Part shown: positions 18,910 through 28,162 of the stretch, piece by piece
Layout of the letters: every line of letters begins with the position of its first letter
How positions within the stretch are numbered: position 1 is the stretch's first letter
Origin: Candidatus Zymogenus saltonus
Lineage (GTDB): Bacteria > Desulfobacterota > Zymogenia > Zymogenales > Zymogenaceae
NCBI GenBank assembly: GCA_016929395.1
Contig: JAFGIX010000046.1
Location: 62,001 to 126,000, forward strand
Reading direction: 5' to 3'
Length of the DNA: 64,000 bases
The notes under the pieces: model-generated
Databases searched by the model: none
Told to the model about the DNA's origin: nothing
The model's input: the letters and a program-made list of their open reading frames with translations, nothing else
Position numbers and translations under genes: made by a program

Positions 18910-19839
18910 ATGTCAAACTTGAAGTCGATAGAAGATGTAATCGAAAGCTTTAAGGGTGAGCTTTACATCGTCGACAGGGATGTGGCGACGGTCGTCTATA
19001 TCTCGATAATGATGGGAAAGCCGATACTGGTTGAGGGGCCGGCGGGCGTCGGCAAGACGGAGCTGGGAAAGGTGCTGGCGAAGTCCCAGGGACTAGAGCT
19101 TATCAGGCTCCAGTGTTACGAGGGGCTGGACGAGGCAAAGGCCCTTTACGAGTGGGAGTACGCAAAGCAGCTCCTCTACACCCAGATACTCAAGGAGAAG
19201 ATCGGGGAGGTCTTGTCCGGCACGAAGACGCTCTCCGACGCGGTTGAGAGGATAGGGATGGAGGAGGACGCCTTCTTTTCCACGAAGTTCATCCTCCCCA
19301 GGCCCCTTCTCAAGTCGATCATGAGCGAAAAGCAGGTTGTGCTTCTGGTGGACGAGATAGACAAGGCGGATCCGGAGTTCGAGGCCTTTCTCCTCGAGAT
19401 ACTCTCCGACTTTCAGGTGAGCATCCCGGAGATCGGGACGATCAAATCGAACCACATCCCCCAGGTGATACTCACGAGCAATAACACAAGGGATATGTCC
19501 GACGCCCTCAAAAGGCGCTGCCTCCACCTCTACATGGACTTTCCGTCAAAGGAGAGGGAGGAGGAGATAATTATGCTCAAGGTCCCCGGGATTACCGAGA
19601 AGCTCGCCGACCAGGTGGTCAAGACGGTTCGGGCGGTGAGGGACCTCGACGTCAAGAAGCTCCCCTCCATATCGGAGACCCTCGACTGGGCGAAGGCGCT
19701 TTTGCTTCTTAACATCAAGACGCTGGACGCCGGGACAATCGAGTCGTCTTTGAACTTCATCCTGAAGTATCAGTCCGATATAGAGATGGCGAAAAAGAAC
19801 ATGAAGATGATTTTAGAGTCGCCCGGGATCGTGAATTGA
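18910..19839 (+). CDS. MoxR-type AAA+ ATPase
   Basis: A 309-aa AAA+ protein of the MoxR class, which acts as a chaperone activating or inserting cofactors into a partner, usually with a VWA protein. Walker A is GPAGVGKTELGK near residue 45, Walker B is VVLLVDEIDKAD near residue 145, sensor 1 is ILTSNNTRD and an arginine-finger-like segment is ALKRRCL. The ATG at 18910 has GGAGGG upstream; the upstream in-frame start lacks a ribosome site. The CoxE-like VWA gene begins 102 bp downstream, the classic MoxR-VWA pairing. The target is not known; the neighbouring oxidoreductase is a candidate. Confidence 0.88.
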   Translation: MSNLKSIEDVIESFKGELYIVDRDVATVVYISIMMGKPILVEGPAGVGKTELGKVLAKSQGLELIRLQCYEGLDEAKALYEWEYAKQLLYTQILKEKIGEVLSGTKTLSDAVERIGMEEDAFFSTKFILPRPLLKSIMSEKQVVLLVDEIDKADPEFEAFLLEILSDFQVSIPEIGTIKSNHIPQVILTSNNTRDMSDALKRRCLHLYMDFPSKEREEEIIMLKVPGITEKLADQVVKTVRAVRDLDVKKLPSISETLDWAKALLLLNIKTLDAGTIESSLNFILKYQSDIEMAKKNMKMILESPGIVN

Positions 19840-19941
19840 TCCTGTTTTTGGTCGTCCCGGTTATTGCGCACTTGAATTTGGAGGGAAGTGATTTTTTTGG
19901 TGTCAAGATAGGGGAATACCGTATTCCTTGAGGGGGAGTAA

Positions 19942-21324
19942 ATGAAATCCGCAATCCTCGATTTCATAGAGGGGCTCAAGTTCCGCGGGGCGAGGGTATC
20001 GATCTCGGAGTCGATGGACGCGCTCACAGGCGTCTCCGTGGTAGGCACAGACGACAGGGGCGCATTCAAGGCGGCGCTCCGCGCGACCCTCGTTAAGGAC
20101 GGCAGGGATATCCCGGCCTTCGAGGAGCTGTTTGAGGCCTATTTCTCCCCCATGTCGATAATCGAGGCGGCCAGATTAGAAATGAGCCCCGTGGAGGAGA
20201 GGCTCCAGCAGCTGATGGACGAGCTGGTCAACGGCAAGTTCACCGACCAGTTCAAGGGGATGATCCAGGGCGACATCGCCTCTATGATGGAGATGGTGCT
20301 TGCTTCCGCAGAGGAGGCGGGTCTCTCCGACATCCGCTACCAGATCCAGACCGGCTACTTCTACTCGAGGATATTGACCCGGATGGGGGGATTCGGCCTC
20401 GACCGCCAGCTCGACGAGCTGATAGACCTCCTGGCGGAGAAAGGTGCGATGGGGGACGGGATAGAGGGGGATGATATAAGGGCGATTTTCGAGGAGCGGA
20501 TGGAGGCGATGAGGGAGCTGATAAGGGACCTCATAAAAAGGGAGGAGCGAAAACACAGGGGCGAGAAGAGGGAGACCGACCTGCCTAACGGCCTCGGCGA
20601 TAGGAGCTTCTCGGAGCTCACCGAAAAAGAGATCGAGGAGATGCGCGATAGCATAAAGGAGATGGTCAAGAAGATCAAGGACGCCCTGTCCTTGAGGGAC
20701 CGCCACAGGCGCCGGGGGAGGTTCGATATAAAGAAGACGCTGAGGATCGCCCAGCAGTACGGGGGCGTCCCCATAAGGGTTTTTTTTAAGAAGAAGAAAA
20801 AGAACAAGGGCCAGATCATCACGCTGTGCGACGTATCCCGCTCGGTCTGGAACGCGTCGAGGTTCATGCTCAACCTCCTCTACTCCCTCCAGGACCAGTT
20901 CGACCGCGTCCGCTCCTTCGTCTTCGTTTCCGACCTCGGCGAGGTGACCGACGTCTTCAACCGCTATGAGATAAACGAGGCGATAGGAAAGCTAGTCTAC
21001 GAGGCGGGGATCAACTTCTACAGCTACACCGACTACGGAGATGTCCTCCTCAGGTTCTACAACGACTATCTCGACATCGTGAACAGGAGGACCACGGTCA
21101 TCATAATCGGGGACGCCAGGAACAACTACATGGCGCACAACTCCTGGGTTCTGGACAAGATAAAGGGGAAGGCGAGGAAGGTCTACTGGCTCAACAACGA
21201 GCCTGAGTCCTGGTGGGGAAGCGGAGACTCCGACATGCCGGAGTTTCTCCCCTACGTCTCGGAGGCGAGGGAGTGCAGGAACCTGAAGCAGCTCTCCAGG
21301 TTCATCAGGGATCTGGTCGAGTAG
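19942..21324 (+). CDS. CoxE-like VWA domain protein
   Basis: A 460-aa protein. The N-terminal half is helical and charged. A von Willebrand A domain covers about residues 285-440, with the MIDAS motif DVSRS (DxSxS) in TLCDVSRSVW, then the Thr/Asp positions in EVTDVF and IIGDARNNY. This is the PF05762 (VWA_CoxE) pattern: partner of MoxR ATPases in metalloenzyme assembly or complex remodelling. AGGGGG precedes the ATG. The gene sits between the MoxR ATPase and an FAD oxidoreductase, 77 bp before the latter, suggesting one operon. Confidence 0.86.
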   Translation: MKSAILDFIEGLKFRGARVSISESMDALTGVSVVGTDDRGAFKAALRATLVKDGRDIPAFEELFEAYFSPMSIIEAARLEMSPVEERLQQLMDELVNGKFTDQFKGMIQGDIASMMEMVLASAEEAGLSDIRYQIQTGYFYSRILTRMGGFGLDRQLDELIDLLAEKGAMGDGIEGDDIRAIFEERMEAMRELIRDLIKREERKHRGEKRETDLPNGLGDRSFSELTEKEIEEMRDSIKEMVKKIKDALSLRDRHRRRGRFDIKKTLRIAQQYGGVPIRVFFKKKKKNKGQIITLCDVSRSVWNASRFMLNLLYSLQDQFDRVRSFVFVSDLGEVTDVFNRYEINEAIGKLVYEAGINFYSYTDYGDVLLRFYNDYLDIVNRRTTVIIIGDARNNYMAHNSWVLDKIKGKARKVYWLNNEPESWWGSGDSDMPEFLPYVSEARECRNLKQLSRFIRDLVE

Positions 21325-21401
21325 GGCAGGGCCAATATTTCGGAAAATTTCGATATTCAAGCCTGGGCTTTTCAAAATTTCAATTTATTTCGGGGAAGTA
21401 G

Positions 21402-22985
21402 ATGGCGAAAAAGATCAAGCTCGCAAAGGACGGCATAAAGTCGAATTATTCGGGGGGGGACGACTACGATCTGATCATCATAGGCGCCGGCGTGACCGGC
21501 CTGACTGCGGGCCTGATGTGGCTCAAGAACACCGATGGGAAGAAGACCCTGATCGTTGAGAAGAACGGCTACCCGGGGGGCTACGTTACGGCGTATCAGC
21601 GGGGCGACTACGTCTTCGAGACTACCCAGCTCTTTCCGGACGTCATCGATATCCTCGAATACCTCGATATCGACCTGAAGCTGAGGAAATTCAAGGGGAC
21701 GTATATGAGGAGCCTCGTCGTTCACGGCGACGACGTGGACGAGTACCGCATCCCCGTTGGGGCCGAGAGCTTCGCAAGGTACCTGATGAGCATCTTTCCG
21801 GAGGACGCCCACAAGGTCGAAAGGTTCATCGACTACTCCACTGACCTCTTTGCCCAGGTGAGAAAGCTCAAGGCCTTTCCCCGCATAACGGACATGATCG
21901 CGATCCCCTTTGCGGCCCCGAAGGTTGTGGCAAACCTCAACCGGTCCTACGCCGACCTCCTTGACAAGATCGGCATCATAAATCCGAAGCTGAGGGAGGT
22001 CTTGGAAACCTTCAACGCCTTCTCCGGAATCCCTCCCGACAAGACATCTTCGATAATCTCGACGGGCGCGATGCTGGCGTCTATGACCAACTCCTTCAGG
22101 ACGGTCGGCTACTTCGACGAGTTTCCGGCCCTGATGAGCCGCCTCTTCCAGGAGCGGGGAGGCGAGATCAGGCTCTCGTCTCCGGTGGAGAAGATTGAGG
22201 TGGTGGACGGAAAAGTCGTGGGGATCAGGGTAAAGGGGGACGACACAATTATCAGGGCGGGGAGTGTGGTCACCACGATCGACCCGATGGTGGCGATGAG
22301 AGGACTTGTTGGGGACGAGTTTCTCCCGAAGAAGTACGTGAAGCGCCTCGAAAACACCCTCATGTCCCCCTCATCCTTCAACGTGGCGCTGGGCCTCGAC
22401 GACGGCGTAGACCTCAAGGAGCTCGACCTCGATTACCCCTTCAACGTCATTTCCACCGGGCTCGGCTCCATGGAGAGGCTCTACGAGGGCTTTCTCGCCG
22501 GGGAAAACGCCTTTTCGGAGGACTGTTACCACGCCGCGGTCGTCTGCCCCTCACTGACCACCGGCGCGAAGAACACTATCACCATCAACGTCATCCCCTT
22601 TCCCATGGGAAAGTGGAGCGAGTGGCGCAAGAACGACAGGAAGAGGTACGTCGAGGAAAAGGAGAAGATGGGAGACTTCTTCATCAAGATAGTGGAGAAG
22701 CACTTCATCCCGGAGCTCTCCAAATGCATCGTCGAGAAGGATATATCGACCCCGGCTACCTACGCCCGCTACAGCGGCTCCCCCACCGGGAGCATCTTCG
22801 ATATGGCGACCACCGTGGACCAGTTCGGTCCGAAGCGGCTGCCGATGAAAACCCCGATCAGGAATCTCTACCAGCCGAAGTTCGCCTACGGAATTTTCGG
22901 CGGCATGATGAACGGCCTTCAGGTGGTTGACCTTATCCTTGACAGGGCCGTCAACGACGGAAACTCCCTGTTGAATCCGAGATAA
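21402..22985 (+). CDS. Phytoene desaturase/amine oxidase-like FAD oxidoreductase
   Basis: A 527-aa protein with an N-terminal dinucleotide-binding motif DLIIIGAGVTGLTAG (about residues 26-40) followed by EKNGYPGGY, the CrtI/retinol-saturase/amine-oxidase layout. The C-terminal FAD motif is seen near PIRNLYQPKFAYGIFGGMMNGLQ. It would oxidise or reduce a polyene or similar apolar substrate at the membrane; the real substrate is unknown. It lies downstream of MoxR and CoxE genes and 76 bp before an acyltransferase, so lipid or carotenoid-like chemistry is plausible but not proven. Confidence 0.82.
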   Translation: MAKKIKLAKDGIKSNYSGGDDYDLIIIGAGVTGLTAGLMWLKNTDGKKTLIVEKNGYPGGYVTAYQRGDYVFETTQLFPDVIDILEYLDIDLKLRKFKGTYMRSLVVHGDDVDEYRIPVGAESFARYLMSIFPEDAHKVERFIDYSTDLFAQVRKLKAFPRITDMIAIPFAAPKVVANLNRSYADLLDKIGIINPKLREVLETFNAFSGIPPDKTSSIISTGAMLASMTNSFRTVGYFDEFPALMSRLFQERGGEIRLSSPVEKIEVVDGKVVGIRVKGDDTIIRAGSVVTTIDPMVAMRGLVGDEFLPKKYVKRLENTLMSPSSFNVALGLDDGVDLKELDLDYPFNVISTGLGSMERLYEGFLAGENAFSEDCYHAAVVCPSLTTGAKNTITINVIPFPMGKWSEWRKNDRKRYVEEKEKMGDFFIKIVEKHFIPELSKCIVEKDISTPATYARYSGSPTGSIFDMATTVDQFGPKRLPMKTPIRNLYQPKFAYGIFGGMMNGLQVVDLILDRAVNDGNSLLNPR

Positions 22986-23061
22986 TTAAAAGAATTTGAC
23001 TATGAAGCTAACAAATTATATTGGAAAGGCCAAAAAACTCAAGAACTGTCGAGGTTGAAAA

Positions 23062-23805
23062 ATGAAAAAAGTCCTTCAAATTATCTATCAGCCTTACAAG
23101 TGGCTCGTGTATTTTCCGTTCCTTATCATATCCACCCTCTTTTTCGGCTCCATCGCCGTGGTTCTCATTACGTTGTCGGTCAACGATAAATTCGTCAGCA
23201 TTCTGTGCGGTGTCGTCTGGTCCAGGCTCAACAGCTACATGACGCCGATGTTCGTGAGGGTGATCGGAAAAGAGAATATCGACAAAAAACAGTCCTACGT
23301 GATCGTATCAAACCATCAGAGCCATTTCGACGTCTTCGTCCTCTACGGCTGGATCGGCATAGACTTCAAGTGGGTGATGAAGCAGGAGCTGAGAAAGGTT
23401 CCCGTCTTCGGCCTTGCCTGCGATAAGGTCGGATTTATCTTTATAGACAGGTCGAACAAGAAGGCCGCCCTGGCGTCGTTGGAGGCGGCGAAGGAGAAGA
23501 TAGTCGACGGCACGTCGGTCGTGTTCTTCCCCGAGGGGACAAGGAGCACAACGGGGGAGCTGATGGAGTTCAAGAAAGGGGCGTTCAGGATGGCCCTTGA
23601 CCTCGAGCTCCCGGTGCTTCCGTTGACGATAATAGGAACCAAGAACATCCTCCCGAACAGGACGCTTAACCTCCTCCCAGGCAGGACGAAGATGATAGTC
23701 CACAAGCCTATCGACACTCGCAAATATTCGATCAAGACCATCGACAAGCTGATGTCGAAGGTCAAGGCGGTGATCCAGTCCGGCCTCGACAAGTACGGCG
23801 GATAA
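23062..23805 (+). CDS. plsC: 1-acyl-sn-glycerol-3-phosphate acyltransferase (PlsC family)
   Basis: A 247-aa membrane-bound acyltransferase. A hydrophobic N-terminus (residues 14-38) precedes the catalytic NHQSHFD (HX4D) at about 84-90. FIDRSN follows, then the acceptor motif FPEGTRS near 157-163 and a final block LPVLPLTIIGT. It transfers an acyl chain to lysophosphatidate or a related lysolipid at the inner membrane. It follows the FAD oxidoreductase on the same strand and is probably the last gene of that cluster. A second, less similar acyltransferase lies at 49114. Confidence 0.88.
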   Translation: MKKVLQIIYQPYKWLVYFPFLIISTLFFGSIAVVLITLSVNDKFVSILCGVVWSRLNSYMTPMFVRVIGKENIDKKQSYVIVSNHQSHFDVFVLYGWIGIDFKWVMKQELRKVPVFGLACDKVGFIFIDRSNKKAALASLEAAKEKIVDGTSVVFFPEGTRSTTGELMEFKKGAFRMALDLELPVLPLTIIGTKNILPNRTLNLLPGRTKMIVHKPIDTRKYSIKTIDKLMSKVKAVIQSGLDKYGG

Positions 23806-23950
23806 CGCCGGTCGCCGCGGTCGGGTCTTGGTTTAAGTCGGCAGTCCATTTATTGATTGAAGGCGTGGTGTCTTTATAGGGTTGGGGGGAAGTAAGGACT
23901 GCCTGGAAGTGGGACGGCCTCGCAGGTTTAAGGGGAATCGGCTGAAAAAA

Positions 23951-25651
23951 TTAAATCCGCCACAGGCCGTTTTCTTCCACAATATCGAAGAGCTCCCTCG
24001 ACCTCTCCTCGATCGTTTTAAACGTCCACGATCCTTTGTCGTACCTCTCGTTGAGAACCCTCGTTATGGAGAACTCGCACTCCTTGTAGTGTCTCTCCAT
24101 CTTCTTTTCGTTGAACGGCTTGCTGGAGTATTTCAGGTACCAGTCGCCCCGGATGGGCGTCAGGTTGCCGATCCTGTTCAGGTACTCCCGGTGGAGCATC
24201 GAGACCTCCTCATCCCCCTTGCCCGAGTTGGAGAGGGCCGACCGCCAACCGTTTGTAAGCCGCTTCGGCATGATATGCTCGGTCTGGACGTCCTTCAGAT
24301 CGGCGGGTTTCTTAAACTCCCCGGGATTTGAGAGCTTAAAGAGGATATATTTTGTCCTCGAATCGTTCGGATTGAAGGGGCTCGATATGAATCTCTCCCT
24401 GAACGCCTCTTCATCCACGCCGTTTTCCGCCATCTCCCGCTTGAGCGCCTCCCTTATATAGTTTCTATATTCAGACGGCTTCTTCTCGGAGAGCTCCACG
24501 GTGAGATTGTTGAAGAACCTGTCGAGGTTCCCGGAATAACGGCGGCAGACCCCCCACCTTATGAAGAACGACTCTGTGTCGTTCAATATCCCTATTATAT
24601 CCTCTTCCGGTATCTCTTTTCCCTCGGCGTTGTAGCGGGTAAAGACCTTCATCAGAAGGGGATAGCACGGGGCGACCTTGATCTGCTTTAGATTTACAAG
24701 CAGCGCGTTTATAACGCTCGACTCGAAGTTTGCATCGACGATCTTTTTGTAGACGGCCGCCTTTTCGTTCAGCCAGGCCGCGAAGTCGGAAACCGCCTTC
24801 GGCTCCTCGCTCTCAAGAAGCTGCCTGATCTTCTCGTATACCCTCGTCTCCGAGACCTTCCCGCGGTACTCGGAGAGGATCGACCTCCTGAGAAAGGAGA
24901 CCGGCTCGATCTCCCTCACCTTCTCGTACATGTCGTTCCACATGACTATTGTTTTATCGAAGATGTCTCTCTCCCCGGAGACCTTCATCAGGATGAAGTT
25001 TTTTATAAGGTCGACCGACGAGAGCTCGAGCCCCCTGTCGTTCAGCGTCTCGAAAAGCCTGAAGGCGTTGAGATGGCTGAAGACGTTTATATGGACGACC
25101 GATATCTTGTTTAAGAGCTTCGTGTATATCTCTTCCGGCTTCGAGTACTTTATGGTCTCTTCCTTGAAAAAGGCGTAACATTTATCCAGGAGCTTGTCGG
25201 AATCGGGGACCGGCTCCCCCTCCAGAATCCGGCGGAAGATATCGTTGTCGTGGTGGCCCAGCCTTAGCTTCGGGACCTTGTCGAAGTCCTCTTCGTGCAT
25301 CAGATCGATGAAAAAGTAGTTGGCGATGAAGTCCGACACCCTGTTGCTCCCCTTCTCGAGGAAGATGTCCCTAAGGGCGGAGAGCCAGATGAGGATCGTC
25401 GCCATTCTCTGCTGCCCGTCGACGATCTGGAAGTAGTTGATGTTGAGGTCCTGCCGGCTGTCCGGGACGACGACCATCGATCCCAAAAAGTGAACGTCGT
25501 TCGGCGAGAGGTTGGTCAGGTCGTCGAAAAGCTCCTGCCACTGCTCGTCGTTCCAGACGTATGGCCTCTGATATATCGGGACGCTGTACGCCTTGCTGTT
25601 GTCGGCCAGAAGCTGCAGTATCGTGATCTCGTTGGCGTCTAAAAACTTCAT
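23951..25651 (-). CDS. GmrSD-like DUF262/DUF1524 protein, possible phage-defence nuclease
   Basis: A 566-aa protein. The N-terminal DUF262 NTPase-like domain has VPIYQRPYVW (about 24-33) and the signature VDGQQRM(A)T near residue 80. A long helical middle follows. The C-terminal DUF1524 HNH-like domain has TEHIMPKR and NRIGNLTPI followed by NEKKMERHYKEC. This single-chain layout matches GmrSD/BrxU-type modification-dependent nucleases. The frame is intact, so it is probably functional. A strongly AT-rich stretch of about 120 bp lies beyond its start, consistent with acquisition. No methyltransferase or other defence gene is next to it. The function is inferred from family. Confidence 0.85.
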   Translation of the reverse strand: MKFLDANEITILQLLADNSKAYSVPIYQRPYVWNDEQWQELFDDLTNLSPNDVHFLGSMVVVPDSRQDLNINYFQIVDGQQRMATILIWLSALRDIFLEKGSNRVSDFIANYFFIDLMHEEDFDKVPKLRLGHHDNDIFRRILEGEPVPDSDKLLDKCYAFFKEETIKYSKPEEIYTKLLNKISVVHINVFSHLNAFRLFETLNDRGLELSSVDLIKNFILMKVSGERDIFDKTIVMWNDMYEKVREIEPVSFLRRSILSEYRGKVSETRVYEKIRQLLESEEPKAVSDFAAWLNEKAAVYKKIVDANFESSVINALLVNLKQIKVAPCYPLLMKVFTRYNAEGKEIPEEDIIGILNDTESFFIRWGVCRRYSGNLDRFFNNLTVELSEKKPSEYRNYIREALKREMAENGVDEEAFRERFISSPFNPNDSRTKYILFKLSNPGEFKKPADLKDVQTEHIMPKRLTNGWRSALSNSGKGDEEVSMLHREYLNRIGNLTPIRGDWYLKYSSKPFNEKKMERHYKECEFSITRVLNERYDKGSWTFKTIEERSRELFDIVEENGLWRI

Positions 25652-25851
25652 TTTTGCCTCTCGTTTTGCGGTCGAGATGCGACCAATCCTTGAAAAAGGA
25701 ACGGCATTAGCCCTGAAACCGAAGCCTCCTCCAGATAGTAAATCGGGCCTCCAACTGAAGTATAACTTATAATATAATTATAATCAAGTAATTTAATTTA
25801 TAGTTAAGTAATTAAAATAGTTGTATTTTAAATTTTAAATTATGTAATATG

Positions 25852-25879
25852 TTGATATTTTAAAAATAGTATGTAAAAT
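25852..25879 (+). promoter_or_regulatory. Probable promoter of the agmatinase-family gene
   Basis: TTGATA (25852-25857) and TAAAAT (25874-25879) are 16 bp apart inside the AT-rich region 25750-25890. The predicted start is about 95 nt before the GTG start at 25979. In such AT-rich sequence chance matches are common, so confidence is limited. Confidence 0.4.
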
Positions 25880-25978
25880 GGTGGGTGTGATTTAGAGAAA
25901 TTGATTTGGGGCGGAAGGCTATTGTAATAAAAGGAGTTGGAGACGTTTTTCAAAAGCCGGTATATTGGGGGGAAGCTT

Positions 25979-26839
25979 GTGAAGGATATCGAAAAGAAGC
26001 TTAAGGTCGGAGACTTTCTGGTGGCCCTTTTGGGTCTTCCCCACGACAAAAACTCGTCCTTTATGAGGGGGGCGGCCTCGGCGCCGAAGGAGATCAGGAG
26101 GGCCCTCTTCTCCGACGCCACAACCCTCATGACGGAGAGCGGGGTAGACCTCGGCCGAGAGGGAGCGATGGGGGATTTGGGCGATCTCTCCTTTCGCAGG
26201 AGGGAGGATATTAGGGAGACAATCGAGAAGATCGGCGGCGCCGTGTCCGCAATCAACGAACGGGGCAAAAAACCTATCTTTTTAGGCGGCGACCACTTCG
26301 TGACCTATCCGGTCATAAGGGCGCTCGGTAAAAAAATCGACGCTCTTACGATTGTTCACCTCGACGCCCACGCCGACATCTACGACTCCTACGGCGGAAA
26401 CATCTACTCCCACGCTTCTCCCTTCGCCAGGATTATGGAGGAGCGGCTTGCCTCCCGCCTGATAACTATCGGCGTTCGGACGATGAACGACCACCAGAGG
26501 GAGCAGGTTAAGCGCTTCGGGGTCGAGGTTGTCAGGATATCCGAGATCGGGGAGGCTGGTGGCGTTTCAAAATTGGATCGGCTCGACCTCGGCGGGAGGC
26601 CGGTGTATGTCTCGTTCGACATGGACGTCCTGGACCCCGCCTTTGCCCCCGGCGTCTCCCACCACGAGCCGGGCGGCATGACGACAAGGCAGGCGATCGA
26701 CCTCATCGACTCGATTGACGCCGAGATAGTGGGCGCCGACGTCGTGGAGCTGAACCCGAGGCGGGACGGATCGGGGATTACGGCCGCCGCGGCGGCCAAG
26801 ATCGTAAAGGAGATAGCGGGAGTGATGATCGGGGAATAA
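25979..26839 (+). CDS. speB: Agmatinase/arginase family ureohydrolase
   Basis: A 286-aa binuclear-manganese enzyme. All three family signatures are present: GGDHFVTYP, HLDAHADIYD and SFDMDVLDPAFAPG. It is therefore expected to be active. It hydrolyses a guanidino compound, probably agmatine to putrescine and urea; arginase, guanidinobutyrase or formimidoyl activity cannot be excluded. The GTG at 25979 (RBS GGGGGGAAG) is preferred; an in-frame TTG at 25937 directly abuts AAGGAG and would add 14 residues. A short exported protein follows 52 bp downstream. Confidence 0.85.
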   Translation: MKDIEKKLKVGDFLVALLGLPHDKNSSFMRGAASAPKEIRRALFSDATTLMTESGVDLGREGAMGDLGDLSFRRREDIRETIEKIGGAVSAINERGKKPIFLGGDHFVTYPVIRALGKKIDALTIVHLDAHADIYDSYGGNIYSHASPFARIMEERLASRLITIGVRTMNDHQREQVKRFGVEVVRISEIGEAGGVSKLDRLDLGGRPVYVSFDMDVLDPAFAPGVSHHEPGGMTTRQAIDLIDSIDAEIVGADVVELNPRRDGSGITAAAAAKIVKEIAGVMIGE

Positions 26840-26891
26840 TTTTTTTGAATAACGGGAAGTTTTGATTTTATAAGATAGGGGGGATTCAATT

Positions 26892-27359
26892 ATGAAGAAA
26901 ATTGCCATTGTGCTTCTGCTGTTTCTGCCGGCGGTCTTGATCGCGGCCGAGCCGGAGGAGAAGATATGTTCTCCATTCCATCAAAAGCTTGAAAAAATCG
27001 AACATCTGGAACTAACCGTCAGCCCCGCTAAATTTGAGTTTGACGGCAAGGCCTACGAAGGCTGCGAGATCGTCTTCAAGTCGAAGTGGTCGTTGATGAA
27101 GGAGGGATCCAGTCCAATGAACGAAACGTATCCCGAAGAGGGGGGCGCCCTGTACAACGCCGGGTGGAGGGTGGACGAAAATTTCTCGGCGGACGGCCCC
27201 AGCTCGTCCTACTATATCCTCAGAAACGGCTGGAAGGTCTGCATTGTCGAGTGGAGTTACGAGGCCTATTTCGATGAAAAGACCGGGGATTACGTTACGG
27301 GGGACGACATCGTCTGCAATGTGAAGTGCGGGACAGAGAGGGATTTGCGGGGAAAATAG
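26892..27359 (+). CDS. Small exported protein of unknown function
   Basis: A 155-aa protein with a clear signal peptide (MKKIAIVLLLFLPAVLIAA, cleavage near AEP). The mature part of about 135 residues has four or more cysteines (ICSPFH, GCEIV, VCIVEW, VCNVKCG), suggesting disulfides. The body is rich in aromatic and acidic residues. I do not recognise the family. AGGGGG precedes the ATG. It follows the agmatinase gene and converges with the broken PQQ gene. Confidence 0.7.
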   Translation: MKKIAIVLLLFLPAVLIAAEPEEKICSPFHQKLEKIEHLELTVSPAKFEFDGKAYEGCEIVFKSKWSLMKEGSSPMNETYPEEGGALYNAGWRVDENFSADGPSSSYYILRNGWKVCIVEWSYEAYFDEKTGDYVTGDDIVCNVKCGTERDLRGK

Positions 27360-27408
27360 TGTTATTAGATGTGAAAAAGGCTGAGGGAACCTCTTTAACC
27401 GTTTCTCT

Positions 27409-28160
27409 TTACTCCAGTGCGTAGAGATAACCGTCGTCGCTTCCGAAATAGACGACGCCGTCCACCACCGCGGGGGAGGAATCTATATTACTTACAGTCA
27501 TGAATTTCCATTTTCCCTCCCCTGTATTCGCATCCACGGCATAGAGATGTTTATTCCTGCTCCCGAAGTAAACCACACCGTCTGCTACTGTGGGAGAGGA
27601 ATTAATCAAACTACCTATATGGAACTTCCATTTTAACAAGCCCTTGGGAAGGTGTTTTTTTCTTTATGCTCGCTTTTTACTTTTATCGTTTTTTATTCAA
27701 AATTTTCTTCTATTATAACCGCTTCTGGTATAATCCCCAAGGCCACCGCCCACGACTCCACCGCCCAGCTTGACGCCTCTTCGGAGAGGCCGGTGTTATC
27801 CGCCAGCCTCTCCGCCAGCTCGGGAATCAGGGCTTCAATAGGGCCCTTTCCAACTTTCGACATAAGAATACTCGGCATTTCATCATTCAGGGCGTGAATA
27901 AGTATATTAAGTTCTTTTCGGTATTTGCCGAGGTCTTTCGCAATAAGCTCTTCACACCTGCCTCGATCTTCGATTATCTGAATTCCATAGTACCTGATGA
28001 TCTCTTTGAGCCTCTCGCGTGGGAAGTCCCTGAGCTTATTGGTAGAGATAGGGTCCGTTTCCTCTACAAGCTCACTTCCGCAGTGGCCGCAGTGCTTCGC
28101 TTCCGGGTCTTCTTCAACCTGCCCATATCTGGGGCAATCTGGATTATCGCATTTTCTCAT
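27409..28160 (-). pseudogene. Broken zinc-ribbon / PQQ beta-propeller gene
   Basis: The 5' part (27693-28160) encodes a zinc ribbon (CDNPDCPRYG ... CGHCG) and a helical domain ending in AVESWAVALG, then stops at TAA (27693-27695). Reading through that stop, the same frame continues as a lysine/glutamate linker to NTFP (27645-27656). One base out of frame the sequence continues as KGLLKWKFHIGSLINSSPTVADG, a PQQ/BamB-type propeller repeat, for two repeats to 27409. Loss of one C in the CCC run near 27646-27649 plus one stop codon explains the break. Relatives with an intact zinc-ribbon-linker-PQQ layout are what I expect. A short two-gene reading is possible but less likely. Confidence 0.7.
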
Positions 28161-28162
28161 TA

